From assembly GCF_003667575.1 (NCBI RefSeq), contig NZ_RCUY01000001.1:248001-312000 (forward strand): a DNA stretch of 64,000 nucleotides. Direction: 5' to 3'. Below the pieces are notes generated by a model. That model did no database searches. It had not been told where the DNA came from and was given only the letters and a program-made list of their open reading frames with translations. The translations under genes were made by a program, and so were the position numbers. Source of the stretch: Mycetocola lacteus (GTDB taxonomy: Bacteria; Actinomycetota; Actinomycetes; Actinomycetales; Microbacteriaceae). How positions within the stretch are numbered: the stretch's first letter is position 1; each line of letters starts with the position of its first letter. Shown in pieces: positions 32,218-41,339 of the stretch.

Positions 32218-33120
32218 TTAGAACTCCCCACCCATCTTCTGCAGACGGGCGATCCGATCGGGGATCGGCGGGTGGGTGCTGAAGAGCTTGGCGGCACCGC
32301 CGGACTTGAGCGGGTTGGAAATCCACAGGTGCGCCATCGAGGAGTTCTGACGCTGCATCGGACGGCCGTAGGCGTCGAGCTTGGCCAGCGCGCTGGCCAA
32401 GGCGTCGGGATGCCGGGTGGTCATCGCACCGGTGGCGTCGGCCAGGTACTCGCGCTGACGCGAGACGCTCAGCTGAATCAGGCTCGCCAGCAGCGGGGCG
32501 ATCAGCATGGCGACCAGGCCGATGATCATGACCACCGGGTTGTTGCCGCCGCCGTTGTTGTTATTGTCGTTGCGGCCACCACTCAGGCCACCCCAGAACG
32601 CCATCCGCATGAAGATGTCGGAGATGAATCCGATCACCACCACCAGGGCGAACACGATCATCGACACTCGAATGTCGTAGTTGCGCACGTGACCCAGCTC
32701 ATGGGCCATGACGCCCTCCAGCTCGGCATCGGTCATGATCTCTAGCAGCCCGGTGGTTGCGGCCACCGAGGCGTGCTGTGGATCACGGCCGGTCGCAAAC
32801 GCGTTGGGGGCCGGGTCGTCGATCAGATACACATCCGGCATGGGCGTACCCGTGGTGATCGCCAGGTTCTCCACGATCCGATACAGCCGCGGCTCATCGG
32901 CCAGGGTGATCTGTCGACCACCGCTGATCGTGAGGGCCTGGCGCGAACCCATGAAGTACTGGAAGATCGCAAACACGGCCCCGCCCACCAGTATCCCGAT
33001 GGTGATGGAAGGACTGTTGTTCAGATACCCGACCAGCCATCCCAGCGCGCCGATGATCAAGATAAACAGGATCATGATGATGACCGTGTTGATCTTGTTT
33101 TCGCGTATAGCTCGATACAT
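32218..33120 (-). CDS. htpX: HtpX-type M48 zinc metalloprotease
   Basis: Membrane-integrated protease thought to degrade misfolded membrane proteins. About 300 residues: two N-terminal TM helices (near residues 14-33 and 38-56), the zinc motif HELGH near residues 139-143 with the downstream Glu region, two more TM helices (near 153-172 and 193-214), and a conserved end, DRIARLQKMGGEF. Residues 174-190 form a Gly/Asn-rich loop. It follows lemA by 15 bases; lemA-htpX is a common pair. No clear ribosome-binding site precedes ATG 33120. Confidence 0.92.
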   Translation of the reverse strand: MYRAIRENKINTVIIMILFILIIGALGWLVGYLNNSPSITIGILVGGAVFAIFQYFMGSRQALTISGGRQITLADEPRLYRIVENLAITTGTPMPDVYLIDDPAPNAFATGRDPQHASVAATTGLLEIMTDAELEGVMAHELGHVRNYDIRVSMIVFALVVVIGFISDIFMRMAFWGGLSGGRNDNNNNGGGNNPVVMIIGLVAMLIAPLLASLIQLSVSRQREYLADATGAMTTRHPDALASALAKLDAYGRPMQRQNSSMAHLWISNPLKSGGAAKLFSTHPPIPDRIARLQKMGGEF

Positions 33121-33135
33121 GTATTGCGGGGAAAA

Positions 33136-33705
33136 CTAGAACTGAATGCGCGGCGGCTCGGCGATGGCCGCGGCGTCGGCAACCTCGAAGAACTCACGCT
33201 CGGTGAAGCCCAGGTTGCGCGCAAACATGTTGTTCGGGAACACCTGAATCTTGGTGTTGAGCTCGCGCACACCGCCGTTGTAGAAGCGGCGCGAAGCCTG
33301 CACCTTATTCTCGGTGTCTACCAGCTCACCCTGGAGCTGGAGGAAGTTCTGGTTGGCCTGCAGCTGCGGATACGCCTCGGCCACTGCAAACACGGACTTC
33401 AGTGCCGACTGCAGGTGGTTCTCGGCGGCGGAGGCCTCGGCCGGCCCCTGAGCACTCAGGGTCTCCGAACGAGCACGGGTGACCGCCTCAAACACACTCT
33501 TCTCGTGCGCGGCATAACCCTTAACGGTCTCAATCAGGTTCGGAATCAGGTCCGCACGGCGCTTGAGCTGCACGGTGATGTCGCTCCAGGCCTCGTCAAC
33601 ACGGACCTTGAGTGCCACCAGCGAGTTGTAGGTTGCCCAGAGGTAGATGCCGATCACGACGATAAGCGCGACCACGATCAGGACGGGAATAAGCCAAGAT
33701 GGCAC
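33136..33705 (-). CDS. lemA: LemA family protein
   Basis: Membrane-anchored helical-bundle protein, 189 residues. N-terminal TM helix (LIPVLIVVALIVVIGIYLW) followed by the typical NSLVALKVRVDEAWSDI, RADLIPNLIETVKGYAAHE and terminal FYNGGVRELNTKIQ. The start is GTG 33705 with GGAAGG upstream; a TTG at 33720 was rejected. Operon with htpX. Molecular function uncertain. Confidence 0.93.
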   Translation of the reverse strand: MPSWLIPVLIVVALIVVIGIYLWATYNSLVALKVRVDEAWSDITVQLKRRADLIPNLIETVKGYAAHEKSVFEAVTRARSETLSAQGPAEASAAENHLQSALKSVFAVAEAYPQLQANQNFLQLQGELVDTENKVQASRRFYNGGVRELNTKIQVFPNNMFARNLGFTEREFFEVADAAAIAEPPRIQF

Positions 33706-33729
33706 GGTGGGACCTTCCAAAGTTTGAAT

Positions 33730-33748
33730 GATATTCGTACTGAATATC
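33730..33748. promoter_or_regulatory. inverted repeat upstream of lemA
   Basis: GATATTC, five bases, GAATATC: a perfect operator-like repeat 25 bases before the lemA start, overlapping its likely promoter region. Confidence 0.4.
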
Positions 33749-33837
33749 CAGTGTACGCGTCCGGGTCATTTTCGGCGCCCACTCGTCACCACCCGGCACT
33801 CAATTCGCAGGAATGTGTGGGTGGATGTCGGAAATCT

Positions 33838-33866
33838 TTGACAAAGCCCGCATTTGCGCATGGAAT
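33838..33866 (+). promoter_or_regulatory. housekeeping-type promoter
   Basis: TTGACA, 17 bases, TGGAAT; the start codon GTG 33876 follows nine bases after the -10 hexamer, so the mRNA is almost leaderless. Confidence 0.65.
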
Positions 33867-33875
33867 AGAGACACC

Positions 33876-36023
33876 GTGCATTCCGTTCCGAGGAAGTTCC
33901 CCGTCCCGGTTGCTGCTGTGCTCTGCCTGGCCGCGATCGCGTTGAGCGTGCTCGTGAGCGCCCAGATTCCCGCGTCTGCCGAGCCCTCACAGCCCGCCTC
34001 GGGTTCGTCGACGAGTGCCCCTTCAAGCCCCGATCCCTCCGTTCGGCCCACCATTTCGGCACCCGCCGCCGGCGATGTGATCGGCCGCGCGAGCACCACG
34101 GTCCGAGGAACGGCGGCTCCCGGAGCCTCGCTGACGGTCCTGGCCGACGGAAAATCGGTCTGCACCACCAATGCCGGCACCGACGGAACCTACACCTGTC
34201 AGTTGACGGGCCTCACCACCTCCCCGTCGGTGACCCTGGTCACCCGCGACAATGGTGCAAGCTCGGGGGCTCCCGATTCGGCCTCGGTGGTATTTGCCGT
34301 GGTCACCCCACCCACCATTTCCAGCGATTCGGGTTCGGCCAAGGTCGGCTTGGTTCAGGGCACCGGATATCCGGGAGCCACGGTCAAACTCACGGTCACT
34401 GGTGTCGGTGCCTGGGACGTGCAGGTGGCCCAGTCTGGACGCTGGGCACAGTCGCTGCCGCTCCAACTGCACGGCACCTATTCGATGAGCGCAACCCAGC
34501 GCACCTCCTTTAGCGGAGCAACGTCATCGGATCCCAGCCCCACGGTCTCGCTCGTGGTGGACACCACCCCACCGCCCGCTCCCACGATCACCTCACCCGC
34601 GGCGGGCAGCGCGCTCACCTCCCGCACCACGTTTGCCGGAGGCGGAGAGTCCGGCGCGACGGTGACCGTGTATGCCGTTCCCGATGCCGGCGGCGACGCG
34701 GTGCTGTGTTCGGCCCCCGTGACCGCCAGCCACTGGAGCTGCGTGGCCGAGGTCCCCGCCAGCGGACCGGCAACCCTGATCGCCTATCAAACCGATGCCT
34801 CGGGGAACCCCGGAGACACCAGCACCCCGATTCGAATCGTCTTTGGTGCAAACCCCGGTGGCACCATTCCCCCGCCTCCGACAGCACCGGGAACCGGTCA
34901 GGATCCAGGCCGGGGCCAGGGCACCACTCCAGAGCCCGGTCATTCGGCGACTCCGCCGGCGACCCCTACCCCGAGCGATCCCCCCGGTTCCGCCGCTCCC
35001 TCACTGCCACCCAGCGGCGGCGGCGAGGCGGGCCCGGCAACCCCGGTGCGTCCCTGGGACTGGGACGCCCGCTCGGCATTCACCCACGCGGTAGCACCGG
35101 TTCTCGGGCCCACGGCCGCCTCCGGATGGATCGGCGCGTTCCTCCTGGCCCTTGCGGTGATCGCGCTGGTTCTGATCCCCGCCCGCTTCCTCGCCGGGGG
35201 CTTCCGCTCCCGCGGACCGCTCCGGTTCACCGGGCGAAACCGGGAACGCCCGGAACCCGAGGATCCCGACGGGGCGCTCTCGGTGCGTCATCCCATCCTC
35301 GCCGGTGCCGTCCTGGTTCTGCTGCTGGGACTCGTGGTGGTATTTGCGATGCCTCTGCGCCAGGACGCCGCCCAGCTGCGCCTGTTTGGTGCCGCGGTGA
35401 TCGCGCTGATCTTTGTGAATACGGCCGCCTCGATCCTGCCGGTCCTGCTGAGCACCCGGCGATTTGGCGGTACCGCGACGGTGACCGTTGCCCCACGCTA
35501 CCTGGGCGCGGCAATCGCCGCCTCGGTGGTGTCGCGGATGCTCGGCATGGAACCCGCACTGGTATTTGGCATCGCATTCGCGGTGACCCTGGTTCCCGAG
35601 GCTGCCCGTGCCCAGCGCGCGGGGGCCGCGGCGCTGCGTGTATTCAGCGTGTTTGGGTTGGGGATTGCCGGGTGGATCGCGTCCAGCCTGCTCGGCTCCC
35701 CCACCGGTATCGCCGGGTCCTTCCTCGCCGAGGTTGCCAATGTCACGGCGATGGCGGGTATCGGGTCGGCGGCCATCCTCCTGATTCCCCTCGGACAGAC
35801 CAGCGGCCGCGCGATCCTGGCCCTGGGACCCTGGCGCTGGCTTGCCTCGGCCCTGCCCGTCTACACCACGCTGTTCGCGCTGCTGTGGCCGGCGTTTGGC
35901 CACCTGCACTCCCCCGATATCATCCCGGCAGCGCTCATACTGGGGCTGCTCTTTGGCGGGATCGGACTCGGTGCCTACCTGTGGCGAACCTCGCTACGCT
36001 CACTCTTTATCTCCTCACGCTAG
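33876..36023 (+). CDS. Ig-like domain multi-TM surface protein
   Basis: About 715 residues of unknown function. Signal-type N-terminal helix (PVAAVLCLAAIALSVLVS), a Ser/Pro spacer, then three Ig-like repeats of roughly 85-95 residues (VRGTAAPGASLTVLADG, VQGTGYPGATVKLTV, FAGGGESGATVTVYAV) as in bacterial adhesins. A Pro/Gly/Thr-rich linker of about 80 residues follows, then some ten hydrophobic helices in the last 320 residues (e.g. GAFLLALAVIALVLIPARFL). GTG 33876 was chosen from the promoter at 33838; the longer frame to 33813 lacks signals. An Ig-like exodomain fused to a polytopic domain could be a cell-wall sensor or exporter. Confidence 0.75.
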   Translation: MHSVPRKFPVPVAAVLCLAAIALSVLVSAQIPASAEPSQPASGSSTSAPSSPDPSVRPTISAPAAGDVIGRASTTVRGTAAPGASLTVLADGKSVCTTNAGTDGTYTCQLTGLTTSPSVTLVTRDNGASSGAPDSASVVFAVVTPPTISSDSGSAKVGLVQGTGYPGATVKLTVTGVGAWDVQVAQSGRWAQSLPLQLHGTYSMSATQRTSFSGATSSDPSPTVSLVVDTTPPPAPTITSPAAGSALTSRTTFAGGGESGATVTVYAVPDAGGDAVLCSAPVTASHWSCVAEVPASGPATLIAYQTDASGNPGDTSTPIRIVFGANPGGTIPPPPTAPGTGQDPGRGQGTTPEPGHSATPPATPTPSDPPGSAAPSLPPSGGGEAGPATPVRPWDWDARSAFTHAVAPVLGPTAASGWIGAFLLALAVIALVLIPARFLAGGFRSRGPLRFTGRNRERPEPEDPDGALSVRHPILAGAVLVLLLGLVVVFAMPLRQDAAQLRLFGAAVIALIFVNTAASILPVLLSTRRFGGTATVTVAPRYLGAAIAASVVSRMLGMEPALVFGIAFAVTLVPEAARAQRAGAAALRVFSVFGLGIAGWIASSLLGSPTGIAGSFLAEVANVTAMAGIGSAAILLIPLGQTSGRAILALGPWRWLASALPVYTTLFALLWPAFGHLHSPDIIPAALILGLLFGGIGLGAYLWRTSLRSLFISSR

Positions 36024-36068
36024 GCCCGCCTGGGCCCCGAGGTCGGTGGCTCGGTCCACAATAGAGGT

Positions 36069-37760
36069 ATGCCCCTCGTTCTCACCGGTTCCCCACACGG
36101 CCTCACCGTGCTCCACGAGGTGGACGAGGCAGGCACCGTGCTGTCCGAACCGGTCGAACTGCGCGGAACCGAGAACATCCTCCGAGCTATCAGCGAGGCC
36201 GAGGCGGCCCATCCACGCTGGGTCTGGTCGGGCACCAACGACTGGTATCCGTGGCTGTTGGAGCACAACCTGCGCATCGAACGCTGTGTGGATCTGCGCC
36301 TGGGACACGCGCTGCTCCGCCTCACCTCGGCTCTCCCCGCGGGTGAGTACCCGAGCGCGCCGGACAGCCCCTGGACGCATGAGCCCTTCCCCAGCGGCGC
36401 ACCGGTAGAGCAGGGGCTGACTCTGTTTGACGAGGTGGACCGGGCAGACACCGTGGACGCCAACGAGGTTCTGGCCGAGTTTGCCCGTCAGCGCGCGGCC
36501 GTCTCCCGAGCCGTCGAACGGGATCAGATCGCCGGGGGAAAGCTGCGTCTGCTGCTCGCCGCCGAGTCCTCGGGAGCGCTGGTCGCCGCCGAGATTCACC
36601 ACTTCGGACTGCCGTGGAGCCGGGAGGAACACGATCGGATTCTGACCGAGGCGCTGGGTGATCGGCCGCGCTTTGGTGGTCGGCCCGCAAAGCTGGCCGC
36701 CCTCGCCGACACCATCCGGGAGCTCCTTGACGCCCCCGATCTCAATCCCGATTCCCCACCCGAACTGCTGCGGGCCCTCGCCCGGGCGGGTATTTCGGTG
36801 CCCAGCACGAGCAAGTGGGTGCTGCGGGAGATTAAGCATCCGGTGGTGGAACCGCTGCTGCGCTATAAGTCCCTTTCCCGGCTGCTCAGCGCCAACGGCT
36901 GGGTGTGGCTCGACACCTGGGTTCCCGAGGACCGCTATCGCCCCGAATATGTGGTGGCCGGCACCGCGACCGGCCGCTGGGCCACCAACGGTGGCGGGGC
37001 GATGCAGCTGCCCGCGCAGATTCGCGCGGCGGTTCGAGCCGATCCCGGACACCTGCTCGTGGTGGCCGATGCGGCGCAGCTGGAACCCCGGATCATCGCC
37101 GGGATGTCTCGTGACACCGCAATGGCGTCGGCGGGCGCCGGCAAGGATCTCTATCAGGGCCTCGCCGACGCGGGCGTGGTTCCCGGACGGGCCGAGGCGA
37201 AGCTCGCGATGCTCGGAGCGCTCTACGGTGCCACCAGCGGCGAGAGCGGTGCCCTGATGCCCCGGCTCAAGCGCGCGTTCCCGCAGGCCATCGCCGCCGT
37301 GGAAAACGCCGCCCGCGAGGGTGAGCGGGGCCGCTCGGTGAACACCTGGCTGGGCCGTGGTGCCCCGCTGCCGGATGCCGGTTGGTTTGAGTTCCAGCGT
37401 GCTTCGGGCCAGGTCGATGCGACCGATGCGATGCGCCGCCGCGCGGGCACCATGGCCCGGGACTGGGGTCGCTTCAGCCGCAACTTCATCGCCCAGGGTA
37501 CGGCCGCCGAATGGGCCCTGTGCTGGATGGCGGGGCTGCGTCAGCGGCTGGCCGTGCTCGGGACCCCGGGCGATCGTCCCCACCTCGTGTACTTCCTCCA
37601 CGATGAGGTGGTGGTGCACGCTCCGGCAGAGGCCGCGGACGAGACCGCCACGGCCATTCGCGAGGCTGCCGCCGAAGCCGGAAGGCTCCTCTTCGGGACG
37701 TTCCCGATCGATTTCCCGCTGAGCGTCGCGATCGTTGAGCGCTATTCCGAAGCCAAATAA
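36069..37760 (+). CDS. bifunctional 3'-5' exonuclease / family A DNA polymerase
   Basis: Stand-alone PolA-like enzyme found in Actinobacteria, 563 residues. Residues 1-200 are the degenerate exonuclease-like region; polymerase motif A is DAAQLEPRIIAG near residues 334-345, motif B is the helix around RAEAKLAMLGALYGATSG near 376-393, and motif C is FLHDEVVVH near 510-518. All catalytic Asp/Lys-type positions appear present. It lacks the 5'-3' exonuclease of PolI, so it may serve repair. CACAAT six bases before the ATG suggests a leaderless start. Confidence 0.85.
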   Translation: MPLVLTGSPHGLTVLHEVDEAGTVLSEPVELRGTENILRAISEAEAAHPRWVWSGTNDWYPWLLEHNLRIERCVDLRLGHALLRLTSALPAGEYPSAPDSPWTHEPFPSGAPVEQGLTLFDEVDRADTVDANEVLAEFARQRAAVSRAVERDQIAGGKLRLLLAAESSGALVAAEIHHFGLPWSREEHDRILTEALGDRPRFGGRPAKLAALADTIRELLDAPDLNPDSPPELLRALARAGISVPSTSKWVLREIKHPVVEPLLRYKSLSRLLSANGWVWLDTWVPEDRYRPEYVVAGTATGRWATNGGGAMQLPAQIRAAVRADPGHLLVVADAAQLEPRIIAGMSRDTAMASAGAGKDLYQGLADAGVVPGRAEAKLAMLGALYGATSGESGALMPRLKRAFPQAIAAVENAAREGERGRSVNTWLGRGAPLPDAGWFEFQRASGQVDATDAMRRRAGTMARDWGRFSRNFIAQGTAAEWALCWMAGLRQRLAVLGTPGDRPHLVYFLHDEVVVHAPAEAADETATAIREAAAEAGRLLFGTFPIDFPLSVAIVERYSEAK

Positions 37761-37765
37761 CACAG

Positions 37766-37796
37766 CACCGGCCGGGCAGCGAAGCCCGGCCGGTGT
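37766..37796. terminator. GC-rich hairpin after the polymerase gene
   Basis: CACCGGCCGGGC pairs with GCCCGGCCGGTG around AGCGAA. No U tract. The rest of the gap to 37932 shows no gene. Confidence 0.6.
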
Positions 37797-37931
37797 GGAC
37801 GTGGACGGCCCGCGATCGGGAATGCCCGATCGGAGCCTAGTGGTGATGCCCGAAGCGCTTGCACCCTCCGAACATGCCCCCACGCTACGGAGCGCGTCTG
37901 AACCCCACCTATGCCGTGGCTGAACAATGCG

Positions 37932-38771
37932 TTAACGCACCCTCATGCCCGCCTGGGAGCGCACAAAGTCCGGAACCTCGCGGCGCACCTCGGCTGAGGG
38001 AACGGTGCTGGTGTGATCGGCGTGAGGAAGCGCGATCAGCCGTGCGTCGGGCAGAGCCGCCGCCAGGGCACGAGCGGGCCCAATCGGAACCGTTCGATCC
38101 CGCTCTCCGTGCACAATCAGTGTGGGCATCGTGATCTGGGCCGGATCGGGTGCCACAAACTCCGCCGCATATCGGGTGTCGCTCTCGGTCCCGCGAATCC
38201 GCGGCGCATAGGGAAAGCTGGAGGCGGTGATGGTGCGCACCACCGCGCGCGCATCCCACCCCTCGGCATCGGGTCCGGGAATCCCCCGGGCCAGGATCCG
38301 CTGGATCGGCTTTGTAGTCGCCGCCCGCGCGATACCGCGTCGGGTCAGGAGGAACCGAGCGCCCGGCGGCATCGAAATGTCCTGGGCGGCCACCAGAGCC
38401 TCGATGAGCACCAGCGCACTGACACGGTCGGGCAGATTGGCGGCGGCCCAGAGCGCGGCCATACCGCCCCCGGAGATTCCGGCTACCGCGGCCGTGTGCA
38501 GGTTGAGCGCATCCATCACCGGTCCCAGGAGGAGACCCTGGCGGCGTGGACCCGGCGCCAGCTCCAACGGTGTGCGCAGATAGCCGGGACGAGAGATTGC
38601 GATCACGCGCACCCCGGCGTCGGTTCCGATGGTCTCGGCGAGAGACAAACCCTGATCAAAACCGCCCGGTGTTCCGTGCAGGACGATCAGCGGAACCCCG
38701 CTCCCGCGCTCGGCGTATTCCACCGGGCCGGCCGAGGTTTCCAGGATGCGTGAGGACTGTGACGCCGACAT
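37932..38771 (-). CDS. alpha/beta hydrolase
   Basis: Cytoplasmic hydrolase fold, about 279 residues. Oxyanion region LIVLHGTPGGFDQG near residues 31-44; nucleophile elbow AGISGGGMAAL near residues 97-107 (Ser); acid and base in VHGERDRTVP and LPHADHTS. The N-terminus runs straight into the first strands with no signal peptide. ATG 38771 chosen (AAGAAG upstream). Substrate unknown; esterase, epoxide hydrolase-like or peptidase-like members share these motifs. Confidence 0.85.
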   Translation of the reverse strand: MSASQSSRILETSAGPVEYAERGSGVPLIVLHGTPGGFDQGLSLAETIGTDAGVRVIAISRPGYLRTPLELAPGPRRQGLLLGPVMDALNLHTAAVAGISGGGMAALWAAANLPDRVSALVLIEALVAAQDISMPPGARFLLTRRGIARAATTKPIQRILARGIPGPDAEGWDARAVVRTITASSFPYAPRIRGTESDTRYAAEFVAPDPAQITMPTLIVHGERDRTVPIGPARALAAALPDARLIALPHADHTSTVPSAEVRREVPDFVRSQAGMRVR

Positions 38772-38988
38772 GATTCTTCTTTTCCGGCGTCGATCCGTGG
38801 CGCCACTCAGGAAGAGCATATCCCCGTTATCCGGAACAGGCTGAGTGTGATCTGTGACTTACCTATGGAAGACCGGTGGAGGTTAGACCCACACTTTGTG
38901 GCCGTGCCTCTCGCGAGATTACCCATACACGCACTATCGTTATCCTCGCCGCTCATTCGGGGCGGCACGAATCGTTGAAAGGTTTTGT

Positions 38989-39393
38989 GTGTTCTCTCAC
39001 CTCTCGCTCCTCCCCGCGGAAATCAACACCGACGTGCAGGACGGTCTGAACCAGATCACCACCACGACCGGTACCGGCGGATTCATCTTCTACGTCATCT
39101 CGGTCATCGGTCTGTGGGCCGTGTTTAGCAAGGCTGGACGCCCGGGTATCCTGGCGATCATCCCGATCGTCAACGTCATCATCACCCTGCGCATCGTTGG
39201 TCGCAGCGGATGGCTGGTGCTGCTGTACCTCATCCCGATCGTCAACATCGTGATGGCCATCATCGTGGCCTTCGATCTGGGCCGGAAGTTCGGTAAGGGC
39301 GGGGCGTTCTCGTTCTTCCTGCTGTTCCTGTTCCCGTTCATCGGCTACCTGATCCTCGGTTTCGGCCAGGCACGTTACACCCAGAACGCCTAA
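38989..39393 (+). CDS. DUF5684 membrane protein
   Basis: 134 residues. Four predicted TM helices: GGFIFYVISVIGLWAVF, GILAIIPIVNVIITL, WLVLLYLIPIVNIVMAI and FSFFLLFLFPFIGYLIL. The repeated IPI-V-N motif and the short KAGRPG / GRSGW loops are typical of DUF5684, seen next to signal peptidases. GTG 38989 has GAAAGG upstream. Function unknown. Confidence 0.8.
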   Translation: MFSHLSLLPAEINTDVQDGLNQITTTTGTGGFIFYVISVIGLWAVFSKAGRPGILAIIPIVNVIITLRIVGRSGWLVLLYLIPIVNIVMAIIVAFDLGRKFGKGGAFSFFLLFLFPFIGYLILGFGQARYTQNA

Positions 39394-39403
39394 GCTCCAT
39401 TTG

Positions 39404-39437
39404 CGTGAGGCCGGGGCCGAATGGTCCCGGCCTCACG
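39404..39437. terminator. hairpin after the DUF5684 gene
   Basis: 12-bp stem CGTGAGGCCGGG / CCCGGCCTCACG; no U tract. Confidence 0.65.
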
Positions 39438-39507
39438 TCGTGTGTACCCTTCCTTCGTTCCTGATCGGTCGCAGTTCCGACCGCTAATCAACCCAGAAAG
39501 TCACCCG

Positions 39508-40413
39508 ATGTTTGTTGTTGCCCTGCTCTTTTTGGTGGTGGCTATCGTGGCCGCCATCGTCTTATTTGCCACCCCGAATCGTCGGTCCCTCGCTCTGGGA
39601 GTGACCGGAATCGCCGGTGTCCTGGGCGTGGGCATGCTATTTTTCACATCGTTTTATACCAACGATGAGGGGCAGGCCAAGGTCATCCGTTCCTTCACCG
39701 GAGAGGTGCAGGGGCAGGTCACCGAGGCTGGTGCCGGGTTCCATGCCCCTTGGCAGGACACCATCTCCTACGACATTCGCAATCAGCAGGTGGTTTTTGC
39801 CGGCACCGAGAACGATGAGGTGGACCTGCAGGGCTCCCAGGTGACGGTACAGGACCGCGAGGGCGTCTCGGCGAATATCGACATCAGCGTGCGTTATTCG
39901 ATTAAGCCCGATGCCGTAAGCGCAGTTTATAAGCAGTACGGCAGCCAGGAGAACTTCATCTCCAAGTTCATCGTCAACGATATCCGGGCCGGCGTACGCA
40001 CCGTCCCCACCGCCTATGGCACCCTGGACCTGCTGAACTCCCGTGCCAAGGTTGAGAAGGAAATCACCGACTATCTGGAGCAGCGCTGGACGTCCAAGGG
40101 TGTGCTGGTGGACTCGGTCTCACTGCAGGAGATTCGCTACCCCGAGGACGTGCAGAAGCGCTTTGCCGATGCCCAAAACGCCCGCACCGAGGTCGAAAAG
40201 GCCAAGGCGGAGCTGGAGGCAACCGAAGTGTCGGCCAAGCAGAAGATCGTGCAGGCCGAGGCCGAGTCGGAGGCGAACCGCAAACTCGCCGAATCGCTGA
40301 CCGACCCGGTGCTCAAGCAGCGCTACCTGGACACCCTCAAGGAGCTCGGTAAGGGTGGCAACCTGGTGGTAGTCCCCGACGGGTTCAACGGTCTGGTGAA
40401 CGTCAGCAAATAG
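39508..40413 (+). CDS. SPFH/prohibitin family membrane protein
   Basis: 301 residues. Two N-terminal hydrophobic helices (VVALLFLVVAIVAAIVLF; LGVTGIAGVLGVGMLFF), then the SPFH/Band 7 domain (VIRSFTGEVQGQVTEAG, NIDISVRYSIKPDAV) and a long Ala/Glu/Lys coiled coil (about residues 225-270). Members organise membrane microdomains or proteases. ATG 39508 is the first plausible start. Confidence 0.88.
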   Translation: MFVVALLFLVVAIVAAIVLFATPNRRSLALGVTGIAGVLGVGMLFFTSFYTNDEGQAKVIRSFTGEVQGQVTEAGAGFHAPWQDTISYDIRNQQVVFAGTENDEVDLQGSQVTVQDREGVSANIDISVRYSIKPDAVSAVYKQYGSQENFISKFIVNDIRAGVRTVPTAYGTLDLLNSRAKVEKEITDYLEQRWTSKGVLVDSVSLQEIRYPEDVQKRFADAQNARTEVEKAKAELEATEVSAKQKIVQAEAESEANRKLAESLTDPVLKQRYLDTLKELGKGGNLVVVPDGFNGLVNVSK

Positions 40414-40426
40414 TGTGCTCGCACCG

Positions 40427-40460
40427 AAAATCCCCCGCACCAACCGGTGCGGGGGATTTT
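40427..40460. terminator. bidirectional terminator
   Basis: AAAATCCCCCGCACC / GGTGCGGGGGATTTT with an AACC loop; A/T-rich on both ends, between convergent genes. Confidence 0.92.
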
Positions 40461-40461
40461 G

Positions 40462-41211
40462 CTAGCGGTGTCCGCCGGCGTCCCTAATCAGCGCCGCGAG
40501 GTTTTGTGACCCTCGGTCTTCGGCATTTTTGAGCGGCGTATTGCCCTTTGAATCGCGCAGGTTCACGTCCGCTCCACCGGCGATCAACAGCTTCACGCTT
40601 TCCTGGTGGTCGGGCCCGTCGGCGCCCAGCAGGACCGCTTCCTGAAGCGCCGTCCAGCCGAGCTTATTGATGTGGTCGGGATCCACCCCGGCATCCAGAA
40701 GCAGCCGGATGGTCTCGACGTGGCCGTGCTCGCCCGCGGGAATCAGCGCGGTGCCGCCGTAGCGGTTGGTGCTAGCCAGGTCGGCACCGTTTGCCAGGGT
40801 GAGCGTGAGGATCTCGTTAAATCCCTCGGCACCGGCGTACAGGTAGGCGCTGTCCTGGATCCCGTCCTTCGTATTCACATCGGCCCCGGCCTCGATCAGG
40901 GCGCGCGCGGCGGCGATCCGGTTGGCCTTGGTCGCTGCGATCAGCGGTGTTTGATCACTGCCGTTTCGCGCCTCAATATCAGCCCCGGCGGCAATCAGCC
41001 GGGTGACCTCGGCCGCATCGTCCCGAGCCACCGCGTCAAACAGGGCCGCGGTGGCCTCGGTCTCCGCAGCGGATTGTGTGTGCGCGGGGGTGGTGGAACC
41101 ACTCGAGGCGGGCGCCGCGGACCTGGCGACACAGCCGGTCAAGATCAGCGCCGCGGCCAGACCGACTCCCAGGGCAGGCGCAACTCGGATGATACGACGT
41201 GCTCGTGACAT
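40462..41211 (-). CDS. ankyrin-repeat lipoprotein
   Basis: 249 residues. Signal peptide with lipobox LTGC near residue 27, a Ser/Ala/Thr spacer, then five ankyrin repeats of about 33 residues (e.g. LIAAGADIEARNGSDQTPLI, LLDAGVDPDHINKLGWTAL). A surface-anchored protein-binding scaffold; partner unknown. AAAGGA precedes ATG 41211; the 16 upstream codons were rejected. Ankyrin repeats in bacteria are often exchanged, but codon use matches the neighbours. Confidence 0.9.
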   Translation of the reverse strand: MSRARRIIRVAPALGVGLAAALILTGCVARSAAPASSGSTTPAHTQSAAETEATAALFDAVARDDAAEVTRLIAAGADIEARNGSDQTPLIAATKANRIAAARALIEAGADVNTKDGIQDSAYLYAGAEGFNEILTLTLANGADLASTNRYGGTALIPAGEHGHVETIRLLLDAGVDPDHINKLGWTALQEAVLLGADGPDHQESVKLLIAGGADVNLRDSKGNTPLKNAEDRGSQNLAALIRDAGGHR

Positions 41212-41305
41212 GTTCGCGATCCTTTCCTCAGGGCGATGGTCAGATCTTCGGACCCTCACCCTTATTCATATCAACCGCGATTGTTAAATCACCGGGTAGC
41301 ACAAT

Positions 41306-41334
41306 GGGCCCGGGATCATCATGATCCCGGGCCC
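41306..41334. terminator. palindromic hairpin between tRNA and ankyrin gene
   Basis: GGGCCCGGGATCAT followed by its reverse complement. It lies three bases downstream of the encoded CCA of the tRNA (minus strand). Confidence 0.7.
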
Positions 41335-41339
41335 TTTGG

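Noticed and set aside
38896-38988. Upstream extension of the DUF5684 gene
   Set aside because: Includes likely promoter sequence; GTG 38989 has GAAAGG at good spacing.
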